Source of the DNA: an uncultured Treponema sp.
GTDB lineage: Bacteria; Spirochaetota; Spirochaetia; Treponematales; Treponemataceae
Reading direction: 5' to 3'
Assembly: GCA_900317625.1 (NCBI GenBank)
Contig: ONHK01000006.1
Span: 34,711 to 98,710 of the forward strand
Length of the DNA: 64,000 bases
The translations under genes and the position numbers were made by a program. Under the pieces are notes generated by a model. It did not search any database. It saw only the letters and a program-made list of their open reading frames with translations, and was not told the DNA's origin. Positions 1-8,843 of the stretch are shown piece after piece (position 1 is the first letter of the stretch; each line of letters begins with the position of its first letter).

Positions 1-1944
1 TTTCTTTTCGGCTTCGTATGTCTTGCGACCTTCATAACCGATCGGGGCTTTCCAGACTGCTTCTCCTAAAATTGGCCAGCGCTCAAAGTTCAATTCCGCG
101 TCGTTTTGCAGGCTGGAAAAATTTGATTCATAACTTAAAGCGTCTACATTTTCAGCAGAAAAATATTCCTCGATTTTCGGTTTTAAGTCACTCCAGCGTT
201 TTTTTGCCTTATTCTTGAAATTTTCGTTTTTTAAAAGTTGAACAATCCAGCTTTCCCAAGTTTTACCATCTTTTTCCGCGTGTTCATCTGCTTTAAATCC
301 AATATAAGATTTCTCAGGGGTATACGTGTTTATGTTTCCCCAGCCCAAATCAAAATCCCAAACTGGCCCCATCCAAAACTTCTTGTCCGTTGGATTAAAA
401 TAAATATAGCAGCTTGAATAAAAATTTGAATCTGTATTCTTTGCAAGTTCCTGCAAGAGCCACCAGTCAACAAAAGAATCAATGTTCAAAAAATTTCCGT
501 AGTAATTCTGTGATGTAGGTTCTGCAAAATCATCTGAATAAATCGCATTTTCCACATTTTGTATTTTTTCTTCAATTTTTGTTTTTACTTCTGTCTGCAA
601 ATCATCGCCGTCCGATTCTTTTAGCGAAAAAGGAACATTTCTGGTTGTTGTAAAATTAAAATTTTCATCCTGGCGGCTGTCGATTTCAAGAATAAATCCA
701 TAATCATCAATTTCTTCAATATTTTTACAGTCTGCAATGTCTGGAATATTAACGCGTTTTTTACCGATTTTTATGCTTTCAACCGCCAGATAAACACCTT
801 GATAAACATTATTTATAAAAAGATTTACACTTTTTGCACCTGGATTCCACGGCATTTCCGTAAAAACATTTTTTGCAAGTTCATAAGAAGTCTGATTTCT
901 GAGCAAGGTTTTATCAAAATAATTTGCAATAAGGGCAAAGGATTTATTTTTTTCAAAGCCAAGGAAGTTTTGTTTCTCGCTGAATTTTAACGTATATGAT
1001 TTTTTTGGAGCGTTGTTCCAGCTGGAATTTCCGCGGCCTTTTATTGTAAGAGCGGCACTCATTTTTTCTGTTTCCGGGCAGCCAAAAACCTCAAGATTTG
1101 CGTTCAATTTTTCCTTGTTTTTAAATTTTTCAAGGCTTTTTAAGTTTTCTTCCTCAAAATCTGGAATTGCAATATTTACCGCCGGAAGCGTAATCTTTTT
1201 TACGCAAATTTCAAGCGGCGCACTTTCTATATTTTCTGAATTCAAAATGCGAAGCAAAAAAGGAACTGTTTCAGAATCAGGAACAGAATCATCAACAACT
1301 ATAGAATAATATTTTTTATACGCTTTTGTACCGTCCTCTTTTATTTCCGGGTCAATTTTTTCATGCGCAAGAGTTTTTGTAATTTTGTAGTCAAAAAGTT
1401 TTTCACCAATGGCATCATAAAGATTCAGGTCTTTTATATCCGGCTCAGAAATATTTTCCGCGGCATCCTCAAATTCTTTCAAAGTAAAGCTGATATAAGT
1501 TTTTCCGCCGGCAACAATTCCCATTACGCGCTCAAAATTATATGTAATACTTTTAGGAACAATATTTACAGTTTTGGAATAAGGCTGATTTTTTATAATA
1601 CCAGTAAATTTTACAGAATATTCCTTTTCGTTTTCAAGATTTGAAAGCAAATATCTTTTTTGGCTTGCAACAGGGGCAACTTTTTTAATTTCTGCGTTTT
1701 CCAGCCCAGCCTCGCTGTATTCTATAGAAACTTTTTCAAAATCAAGAACTGTTTTTTCTGTGCTTAAACCAGACCATTGCAAGAAAATTGACTTATCACG
1801 CCCATAAGCCGAAAAACTAAATCCTGTCGTTATTTCCTGCTTATCTTCAAAATCATCAGAATCATCAGTTTTGCAGCAGACAAAAAGCAGGCTGACTGCC
1901 ACAATAAAAACTGAACAACCCCTCACCGATATTTTTAATGACAT
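1..1944 (-). CDS. CotH-family (kinase-fold) lipoprotein, 3' end outside window
   Basis: The frame is open from an ATG at 1944 to the window edge (648 codons, no stop), so the C-terminus is missing. The N-terminus is a lipoprotein signal ending in a relaxed lipobox, LLFVCC, followed by an Asp-rich stretch. Residues about 35-130 look like a fibronectin type III domain. From about residue 285 the CotH signature appears: GRGNSSW, then PKKSYTLKF, FALIANYFDKTLLRNQ, and near residue 530 the metal-binding WDFDLGWGN. CotH proteins are atypical secreted protein kinases first known from spore coats and common in extracellular proteins of gut bacteria. The gene starts 10 bases behind the stop of the phosphatase-like lipoprotein at 1955-4732, so the two are probably co-transcribed. 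Family assignment is firm; substrate and activity are inference. Confidence 0.85.
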   Translation of the reverse strand, partial: MSLKISVRGCSVFIVAVSLLFVCCKTDDSDDFEDKQEITTGFSFSAYGRDKSIFLQWSGLSTEKTVLDFEKVSIEYSEAGLENAEIKKVAPVASQKRYLLSNLENEKEYSVKFTGIIKNQPYSKTVNIVPKSITYNFERVMGIVAGGKTYISFTLKEFEDAAENISEPDIKDLNLYDAIGEKLFDYKITKTLAHEKIDPEIKEDGTKAYKKYYSIVVDDSVPDSETVPFLLRILNSENIESAPLEICVKKITLPAVNIAIPDFEEENLKSLEKFKNKEKLNANLEVFGCPETEKMSAALTIKGRGNSSWNNAPKKSYTLKFSEKQNFLGFEKNKSFALIANYFDKTLLRNQTSYELAKNVFTEMPWNPGAKSVNLFINNVYQGVYLAVESIKIGKKRVNIPDIADCKNIEEIDDYGFILEIDSRQDENFNFTTTRNVPFSLKESDGDDLQTEVKTKIEEKIQNVENAIYSDDFAEPTSQNYYGNFLNIDSFVDWWLLQELAKNTDSNFYSSCYIYFNPTDKKFWMGPVWDFDLGWGNINTYTPEKSYIGFKADEHAEKDGKTWESWIVQLLKNENFKNKAKKRWSDLKPKIEEYFSAENVDALSYESNFSSLQNDAELNFERWPILGEAVWKAPIGYEGRKTYEAEKK

Positions 1945-1954
1945 TTAAAAATCC

Positions 1955-4732
1955 TTATTCCTTTAATTTTTCTATAGCTTTTGAAATTTCACTTTGAGTA
2001 ATTTTACCTGATTTCACAAAATAATTCTGCATTTCAGTCTGCAAATCTACAGTGCTGATGTCTGAAACTTTCAGCATATTTTCAAAAGAATATTTCAAAA
2101 TATTTGAATCACGGAATTCCGCAATTTGCATTTCACAAGACTTTTCATAATCAGATTTTATTTCTTCCCAGGAAGCACCACCCAAAGCCGCTAAAATTCC
2201 GCAGAAAACGCCTGTTCGGTCAACTCCAATTTCGCAATGAATTAAAAATGGCGACAGATTATCCTCATCATTTATAAAATCCAGAATCTGTTTTACCCAT
2301 TGAAGCATAAATTCTGAATCTGAATAATAATAGACAAAATTTGCACTAGGAATAATTCCATTTCCACCGGATTTTTCGCTTCCAACATACAGAACGCTGT
2401 TTGAATCAATTATTTTCTTATAATATTCTGGAATTTCCACTGTGTAATCCGTTCCGCCAACAGAATAACGCATTCCTTCTGTCTCGGTGCGGTCATTGCA
2501 AAGATTTATATCCGCTTTAATTCCAAATTCTTCCATAAATGCCTGAACCTGCTCAAGCCTAAGCTGTTCAGTAGGTGTTTTTGAGTGGCTCGGATAGAAC
2601 GGATGATAAGAACGGTAAAGATTTTTTAATCCCGGAACCTGCCTGAAATTTGAAAGCTTATGTTTATCTTCATCATTTTCCAAATTAAAGTCAGAAATCT
2701 CTGCTACGTTCAGAGCATTTTTGCTGTTTTCAACAATCTTATCAATTCTTGCCTGATTTTGAATATCGCTTTCAAAAAGAATAAGCATATTGTTGTTAGA
2801 ATTTTTGAACTGATATTGCTCTTCCACAAAAGAAGGAATGTCCAACTGCTTGCCATTTTTGTAAAATCTGTATTCGGGTTGACCACTGAATCCAGGGCGG
2901 CAGATTTTTTCGTAAGGAATTGTCAAAGAATACCAGTTGTAAGCCGGATCATAAGAAAGCGTGAAATTTTCCTCATCTTCAACCCAGCGTTTTTTTGCCG
3001 GATTATAAATTGTTGTAAACGAGCCACGGACAGTAAGCGTTGAAACAGAATCTTTTGAATCATTCCAAGTGCCTAAATCATAGACAATAGTTATTGTTTT
3101 CTCATCAGCGTCATCAACATAACAACGCTTTTTGTTTTTTTCAGAGTTTATGGATTCTACAGAAGAACGTTTTACTTTTACAACATAATCCTCAACATTT
3201 CCGTCCTTTGCCTTTACAGAAACATAAAATTCCTTAAAATCGCCAATCTCAACTTTTTGCTCCTCTGAAGGAAGAATTGAAACTTTCGCGCCGGAATAAT
3301 TTGGCTCAACCTTTAATGTGGCAGTTTCCGTTTCATACGGAATTGTGTAGAACATTCTTTTTGAAATCAGCACAGAAGAACCATTAACCGTTACCGATGA
3401 AAGAGATGTGTCATCTTCTGAAGGTTCCATTGTGATTTTTGCATAAATTGAATCAACAAGGCTGTCTCCATGGTCAACGAAAGACCAAGTTCCATTTGCG
3501 TTGTCCCAAGAATCGAGTTTTAGCGTATTCGCCGTTTTTGTCTCGCCATTAACAGTCACATTATTGCGGACATTCATGTCATTTGTCTTATTCCAGCAGT
3601 TGTAAAGTCCGCTCCACGAGTTTTCATACTGAAGTTCCATTCCGCGCGCAACAAGCATTTGTTCTGCACCGGAAGGAATTTCAAGACGGAGATAATTTTC
3701 GTCAAATCTTTCAAAAGAATGCCAGCCGCTGCTTAAACCAGTTCCCCACATCCAGGCAACAACAGCCGCTCCGTGCTTTGCGTAATTTACACCACTGACG
3801 GAAGTATCAGAAACATCAAGATAAATAAAATTATTCTGCGCTTCCTGCACAATAACTTCCAGATTTGCGTAAGGACTGAATCTTGTAATGCCAGAATCTG
3901 TAAATTCAGCACGGAATTTTGTTGTTCCAGCAGTTTTTAGCTCGACAGCCCCGGAATCCACAGACAAAACAGAATCATTTTCAATCAGCCAGGAAACTTT
4001 GTCCGTAACATCAATCTTGTTTCCATCTGAATAAAGCGCTGTTACCGCAAAAACCGGTTTTTCCGTTGAAGACGCAAGAGATTCAGCCATGGAAAGTCTC
4101 TTTAAATATGGCGTTTCCGGCAAAAGGTAATTCTGAGGATTTTGTGACAAGGAAGAATTCTTAAAATCACTTGCCAAAAGCTCATAATTTATTCTTCCAA
4201 GATTTTCGCCACAATCATCCAGAGTTGGAATAGCTTCATCCAACAGTCGTTCCTGAATTTCAGTCAGCCCGGAAATATTCTGACCATCTTTTAGCAGTTC
4301 AGAATAAACAAAACCTTTTATTGAAGAAGAACGAGTTATTTTTTCTATAATATTTTCACCAGGCTCAATGTTTACAACAGCCTTTAGAACCGCATCTGGA
4401 ACCTCTTTTTCATCAGAATCAAAACCTGTAACTGTAATAATCCTATTTTTTCCAACCGGAATTTTTTCAATCCTAAACGAGCCAAGACCATCATTTACAG
4501 CACAAGTAACCGAAATTTCTTCCGTAATTCCAAAACCAGACACAGAAACCTTAGCAGAAGAAACCGAGCCAACATCCAGAAGGCTATAATTTACCCGCGC
4601 TCCCGAACGGCCAAATTCCAAACTACCAAATTCCGCAGATTTTTCTTCCCTAAACTCCGAAAGCGAATTAGAACACCCAATAAAAAAAGAGAAAATTAAA
4701 ATCAGACAAGAAATTACTACACTTTTTTTCAT
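1955..4732 (-). CDS. Large surface lipoprotein with C-terminal tyrosine-phosphatase-like domain
   Basis: This 925-residue protein has a lipoprotein signal (lipobox FFIGC, Cys20). Residues 21-190 form an N-terminal module also found in the amylase lipoprotein upstream. There follow Ig-like sandwich domains, a cadherin-like beta domain (around residue 440-520) and a possible carbohydrate-binding E-set domain (about 540-640). The C-terminal 230 residues resemble the bacterial tyrosine phosphatase family: NFRQVPGLKNLYRS at its start and the P-loop HCEIGVDRTG, with the nucleophile Cys near residue 832 (CX5R intact). Members dephosphorylate phosphotyrosine, phospholipids or inositol phosphates; the substrate here is unknown. 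It has its own promoter and is followed 10 bases later by a CotH kinase-like gene. Anchoring at the cell surface or periplasm is inferred from the lipobox. Confidence 0.85.
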   Translation of the reverse strand: MKKSVVISCLILIFSFFIGCSNSLSEFREEKSAEFGSLEFGRSGARVNYSLLDVGSVSSAKVSVSGFGITEEISVTCAVNDGLGSFRIEKIPVGKNRIITVTGFDSDEKEVPDAVLKAVVNIEPGENIIEKITRSSSIKGFVYSELLKDGQNISGLTEIQERLLDEAIPTLDDCGENLGRINYELLASDFKNSSLSQNPQNYLLPETPYLKRLSMAESLASSTEKPVFAVTALYSDGNKIDVTDKVSWLIENDSVLSVDSGAVELKTAGTTKFRAEFTDSGITRFSPYANLEVIVQEAQNNFIYLDVSDTSVSGVNYAKHGAAVVAWMWGTGLSSGWHSFERFDENYLRLEIPSGAEQMLVARGMELQYENSWSGLYNCWNKTNDMNVRNNVTVNGETKTANTLKLDSWDNANGTWSFVDHGDSLVDSIYAKITMEPSEDDTSLSSVTVNGSSVLISKRMFYTIPYETETATLKVEPNYSGAKVSILPSEEQKVEIGDFKEFYVSVKAKDGNVEDYVVKVKRSSVESINSEKNKKRCYVDDADEKTITIVYDLGTWNDSKDSVSTLTVRGSFTTIYNPAKKRWVEDEENFTLSYDPAYNWYSLTIPYEKICRPGFSGQPEYRFYKNGKQLDIPSFVEEQYQFKNSNNNMLILFESDIQNQARIDKIVENSKNALNVAEISDFNLENDEDKHKLSNFRQVPGLKNLYRSYHPFYPSHSKTPTEQLRLEQVQAFMEEFGIKADINLCNDRTETEGMRYSVGGTDYTVEIPEYYKKIIDSNSVLYVGSEKSGGNGIIPSANFVYYYSDSEFMLQWVKQILDFINDEDNLSPFLIHCEIGVDRTGVFCGILAALGGASWEEIKSDYEKSCEMQIAEFRDSNILKYSFENMLKVSDISTVDLQTEMQNYFVKSGKITQSEISKAIEKLKE

Positions 4733-4743
4733 TCTTACCTTAA

Positions 4744-4772
4744 ATAATAAGTCGGTTATTATTGACTGTCAA
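4744..4772 (-). promoter_or_regulatory. Sigma-70 promoter of the phosphatase/CotH lipoprotein operon
   Basis: On the minus strand the -35 TTGACA (4772-4767) is separated by exactly 17 bases from the -10 TATTAT (4749-4744). The start codon is at 4732, only 11 bases after the -10, so the transcript would have a leader of about five bases. Confidence 0.75.
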
Positions 4773-4857
4773 ATTTTTTGTTTTTATTTATTGAAATCAC
4801 ATTTTTCCAGCAAATTTTAAGCAATTTTTCACATTTTTCCTTTTTTTTAGACAAGAC

Positions 4858-4902
4858 AAAAAAATCCCGAATCTTTCAGCTTTAAAGAAGAAAGTTTCGG
4901 GA
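4858..4902 (-). terminator. Intrinsic terminator of the amylase gene
   Basis: Read on the minus strand, arms 4902-4890 and 4877-4865 (13 bases, one A-A mismatch) pair and are followed directly by seven T. It lies 26 bases after the amylase stop, which separates that gene from the phosphatase operon. Confidence 0.85.
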
Positions 4903-4927
4903 ATAAAAAAATTTGCTTTTTAATTAA

Positions 4928-7900
4928 CTACTTTAGATAAGCACCATCTTTTCCGATTTTGCCATCAACTTCGCAAGAATCTGTTTTCAGAACGTAAACG
5001 CGCATATTTCCATCACCAATTGAATCAGTTGTGATTGTTCCATTTGAATTTATTGTCTTGCCAGTAACAACTTCAATGTAAGTTCCGCTTGGAAGTCCTG
5101 TAAATGTTGCTCCTCCATTAATTGCAACAGCCGCAAAGCTATCCACATCATTGTATGTATAACGACGCTTAAATGCAATCGAGCCAGAACAGCCTTCTGT
5201 TGAATACTGACCCTTTCTCAATGCCGGAATTGCACGACGGATTTGGTTCAGACGAATAATGTGTTGTGCCAAATCGTGGTTCAAAGTGTCTTTTACAGTA
5301 CCACTTGCAGTGTATTCTCCAAAATCTGTAGCTGTTACAGTACCCTCAAGATAATCTCCAAAATATGCACGTCCAGACTTATCAAGACTTGTACGCTTAT
5401 TTGCAGGATCAATTGGCATTCCTTTTTGAAATTCCACTTCAGAACCATAGTAAATACAAGGAATTCCTCTAAATGTAAAAATTAAATTCAACTTATCTGG
5501 CCAATAACCAGTAAAACGCTGATCTTCAGGAGATTGGTCAGGAGCATAATCATGGGAATCTACATAAACAACATTCCATGTGGCATCCCAAATATCAGTA
5601 TCATAGCTTAACGCAGCATTAAATGCTGCATTTGTATCTTTAAACTGCCAATGCATCTTAAAATCAATTGTATTAAGTCCAGAGAAGTATGTTGTATCCA
5701 CAGAATGATACGAATTTCCACTTAACAGAGCGTTGCAAATCTTAGGTTGAATTTTAGAAAGTTCTGCAATCCACTTTGTATTTATATGGTCATCCCAAAA
5801 TTTATAGACAGGAGTTTGTTTTGTATTAATTTCCGCAACAGTCCAACCTGTAGAAATATCATATCCATCTTCGGTCGTATCTTTCCATGTATAAAAACTT
5901 GGAGAACCTTGAGCAATATCATTATCACTCCAACGTTGGTTCCAACGAGCACAAACTTCACCAGTCATAAAGAAATTGTCATTTCCATTAGCTTTTGCAG
6001 CAGCTATAAAAGCGGGATTAAATACCCTATTAAATATCAATCGACTTATATGTTTCGTTGTATCAATTCGGAAACCATCAACTCCCATATCAATATACTT
6101 TGTATAACAATCTATCAAATATTTCTGAACAGTTGGATTTTCTGTATTTAAATCAACACAGTCTCCTGCCATAGAGCCCATCTGCATAGTAATATCTTTG
6201 TATTCACAACTTCCTTCATGATGATATATGGAACCAGTGTCTACATCATCATCCTTTAAACAAGCAAGGCGAACTGCATATTCCTGTTTAGCTGAAATAG
6301 CTGCATTGTAATCTGAAAAACCTTTTTTCTTTTCCGCATTTTTTAGATTTTCAAATTTTTCATTTGCAACCATATTTGGACTTCTTCTATATCCGTCACT
6401 TGTATAAATATCTCCTTTTGTAAACATTGGATAAAGATTTTTTTCACCCCAGTTTCCAGAATGATTCAATACAATATCCTGAATAATTTTCATTCCTTTT
6501 GAATGAACAGCATCAATAAGTTCTTGATAAGCTTCATCACCAGAAATATCATCTCCATTCATATCATATTTCGGACTTCCAGAAGCATAACGTGGGTCTA
6601 CATGACTAAAATCAAAAGCATGGTAACCGTGATAATCAATTCCAGAAGCGTTTACAACAACAGGAGTAATCCAAATTGCAGAAAAACCAAGTGCCTTTAT
6701 ATAATCAAGTTTTTCTATAAGACCTTTAAAATCCCCACGCCAAGAACAATCTGCTCCTGAACCATACGGAAGATATTCTCCACCCTCATCCCAGCAGTAA
6801 AGATTATTTCCCGTATCACCATCATAAAATCTAGTTGTCATCAAAAAGTAGATTGTTTCGTCGCGGAAATCGCCGCTTGTCTGGGTTTGTTCGCGGACTT
6901 TTACAGTTTTTGTAACAGTCGCAGAGGATGCATTTTCATCATCTGTTACAGAAAGGCTTATTGTAACCTCGCCTGCAGAAGAAGGCATTTTTACAGTGAT
7001 TTTGCTTGTTCCGCTTCCAGTTGAAATTGTAGCACCGCCAGAAACGCTCCATGAATAAGATTTTATAGTTCCTCCATTCTGGTCATAAGAGTTTTCTGCG
7101 TTGAATTCTTTTGTTGAGTCAATTTTTGCATAAGAACTTCCAGAAATTACTGCAATTGGCGGAAGATTTTCATTCTTTGTGGTAAGTGACAATGTTTTTG
7201 CTTCCGACGCATTGTTTGCCGTATCATAAGCAACAGCTTTTATTGTATAAGTTCCATTCTTAACATAAGCGGTATTCCATTCGCAAGTGGCAGTTGCAGA
7301 AGTTCCACTTATTTCCGCTGTACCAATTTCTTTTCCGTTAGTTCCTTCAATAGAAAAAACAACTTTCTTAAGTGCAGAATTATCTGTTACTTTTGCAGAA
7401 AGAGTTACTGTTCCAGTTACAGTACCAGAAACACTAGAGGTAAATAAAGAAATTACCGGCGCAACAGAATCCTCAGGATTTCCGTCATACCATTTTCCAT
7501 CTTTGTACCACCATTCGCCGGCAGTGCGGGAGAGATTTGCTGTTTGACCATCCCAACTATCTATTGAATTTTTAAAAATTATATTCGATTTTGTTGTAGG
7601 AATTTCATATTTATACCAACCGGAACTTTCTTCAATCATTTCATAAGATTTTTTATCAAGGCTTGAATTACCAGTTTCCCAAATATAAATTGCCTTATAT
7701 TTCGCATGAACAATAATCCTGTCGTCAATAACAGTTCCGTCAACAACAATTTTTACTGAATCATTATTTGTGATGTTGATTGTATGTGTTCCGCCTCTGG
7801 AAAAAGTTCCGTAGGCAAATCCTTTCACCGCCCCTGTTGTGTCAACCACGTAAATCGGCCAAGTTCCTGGTGCAACCTGCAAAGTTCTTTCTGAAGTTTC

Positions 7901-8068
7901 CGCAGAAATAGTCTGAATCCCAGAAGATGGGTCACCGACATAAACTTTGTATCCGGAAATATTTTTTGTGCTCAAAGTTACGGTTGCCGCAGAGAGTTTG
8001 TATTCAGAAGAAGATTTTAAACCACTGCCCCCCCCCGGTAGCATAATCCGAAGCGATTTTTGCCGCAT
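4928..8068 (-). CDS. GH13 alpha-amylase lipoprotein, C-terminal part (out of frame with its start)
   Basis: This frame carries the enzyme but no plausible start. It continues the lipoprotein at 8004-8603 after one base is removed from the 9-G run at 8028-8036; the joined protein would be about 1224 residues. In order: a starch-binding module resembling CBM26 (with WYKYEIPTTKSNIIFKNS and GEWWYKDGKW), an Ig-like domain, a PKD domain (NLPPIAVISG), then the GH13 barrel. The barrel shows region I DIVLNH, region II GVDGFRIDTTKH with the nucleophile Asp, the acid Glu in MTGEV, and region IV YVDSHD. It hydrolyses alpha-1,4-glucans and is inferred to act outside the cell. A terminator follows. All catalytic residues are intact, so the gene has not decayed apart from the tract length. 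Confidence 0.85.
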   Translation of the reverse strand: MRQKSLRIMLPGGGSGLKSSSEYKLSAATVTLSTKNISGYKVYVGDPSSGIQTISAETSERTLQVAPGTWPIYVVDTTGAVKGFAYGTFSRGGTHTINITNNDSVKIVVDGTVIDDRIIVHAKYKAIYIWETGNSSLDKKSYEMIEESSGWYKYEIPTTKSNIIFKNSIDSWDGQTANLSRTAGEWWYKDGKWYDGNPEDSVAPVISLFTSSVSGTVTGTVTLSAKVTDNSALKKVVFSIEGTNGKEIGTAEISGTSATATCEWNTAYVKNGTYTIKAVAYDTANNASEAKTLSLTTKNENLPPIAVISGSSYAKIDSTKEFNAENSYDQNGGTIKSYSWSVSGGATISTGSGTSKITVKMPSSAGEVTISLSVTDDENASSATVTKTVKVREQTQTSGDFRDETIYFLMTTRFYDGDTGNNLYCWDEGGEYLPYGSGADCSWRGDFKGLIEKLDYIKALGFSAIWITPVVVNASGIDYHGYHAFDFSHVDPRYASGSPKYDMNGDDISGDEAYQELIDAVHSKGMKIIQDIVLNHSGNWGEKNLYPMFTKGDIYTSDGYRRSPNMVANEKFENLKNAEKKKGFSDYNAAISAKQEYAVRLACLKDDDVDTGSIYHHEGSCEYKDITMQMGSMAGDCVDLNTENPTVQKYLIDCYTKYIDMGVDGFRIDTTKHISRLIFNRVFNPAFIAAAKANGNDNFFMTGEVCARWNQRWSDNDIAQGSPSFYTWKDTTEDGYDISTGWTVAEINTKQTPVYKFWDDHINTKWIAELSKIQPKICNALLSGNSYHSVDTTYFSGLNTIDFKMHWQFKDTNAAFNAALSYDTDIWDATWNVVYVDSHDYAPDQSPEDQRFTGYWPDKLNLIFTFRGIPCIYYGSEVEFQKGMPIDPANKRTSLDKSGRAYFGDYLEGTVTATDFGEYTASGTVKDTLNHDLAQHIIRLNQIRRAIPALRKGQYSTEGCSGSIAFKRRYTYNDVDSFAAVAINGGATFTGLPSGTYIEVVTGKTINSNGTITTDSIGDGNMRVYVLKTDSCEVDGKIGKDGAYLK

Positions 8069-8603
8069 TTACAAAAGGAGCTGAAACATCAGTTGGAATC
8101 GCCGCCTTGATTTTCACTATGTCGTCAGAAGAAACGTCGCTCAGATTTTTTCCACTTGACAAAAGGGAGTCAAAAACATTTCCAAGCGCAGTTGAAGCCC
8201 AATTCACGGTAACAGAATTTGTCGTATCAGCCTTAACGTCGCAGATCGCACGCAGCGTAACTCCGTTCAGTTTTCCGTTTGATGAACTAAAAGCCTGAAC
8301 TGTTATAATACGATTCTTTCCAGCAGGAATTTTTTCAACAGCAAGTTTTCCCGCTCCGCCAGAAACGTTGCTTCTTCCTATTGGCTCAGAACCAGACTCA
8401 ATTCCTGTTCCGGAAACAGTTGCAATCGCATAAGAAATATCATCCGCAAAAATGGCACAACCCGCGTCATTTATAGAAACAGAACCGAACGCGCCAGAGC
8501 CTTCTTGCTCCGAACGTTCATCCAGAGAATTTGAACAACCTGCAAGCAAAACCGCAAACGCAGACAAAGCCAACAGGAGTCTTTTAATCCCCAGCTTTTT
8601 CAT
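8004..8603 (-). CDS. GH13 alpha-amylase lipoprotein, N-terminal part (truncated by frameshift)
   Basis: I chose the ATG at 8603 over the one at 8630 because GGAGG lies just ahead of it and the signal sequence starts there. The lipoprotein signal ends in LLAGC. The following ~165 residues are homologous to the N-terminal module of the lipoprotein at 1955-4732: both share FGS, a KIPxGKNRIITV core, an NLS/NIS motif and AIP. In the given sequence translation runs through the 9-G tract as Thr-Gly-Gly-Gly-Gln and stops at 8004 after eleven residues out of frame. With 8 G it would read on into the starch-binding and GH13 domains. This could be a sequencing or assembly slip, a recent mutation, or a phase-variable switch. 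Confidence 0.8.
   Translation of the reverse strand: MKKLGIKRLLLALSAFAVLLAGCSNSLDERSEQEGSGAFGSVSINDAGCAIFADDISYAIATVSGTGIESGSEPIGRSNVSGGAGKLAVEKIPAGKNRIITVQAFSSSNGKLNGVTLRAICDVKADTTNSVTVNWASTALGNVFDSLLSSGKNLSDVSSDDIVKIKAAIPTDVSAPFVNAAKIASDYATGGGQWFKIFF
8028..8036 (-). repeat. Poly-G tract (9 G on the minus strand) inside the amylase gene
   Basis: Nine C on the plus strand give a GGG-rich linker codon run on the coding strand. It is the exact point where the two amylase frames separate. Poly-G tracts of this kind vary in length by slipped-strand mispairing. Confidence 0.9.
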
Positions 8604-8843
8604 AGTGTCCTCCACCGCAAAATTCAGCATGACGGCTTTTCCCGCACCATCAGAACACGCTCCTTAAACGCGGCTGAACCTTGCAAACACATATTTAATT
8701 TTTAGAATCTCTTACCGAATTGGTCAGTTATAGAAAAGTTATTTGAATATTTTTATTCCACTTTTTAACATGATTTAATGTTAAGGCTGAATTCCTAATA
8801 AAGCAAATAAAAAAATGTTATATCTCAGGCGGAAAAAGATGTG

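Noticed and set aside
4928..8603. Calling the amylase a decayed pseudogene
   Set aside because: Only one homopolymer slip breaks it, and all domains and catalytic residues are intact; a reversible or artefactual frameshift fits better.
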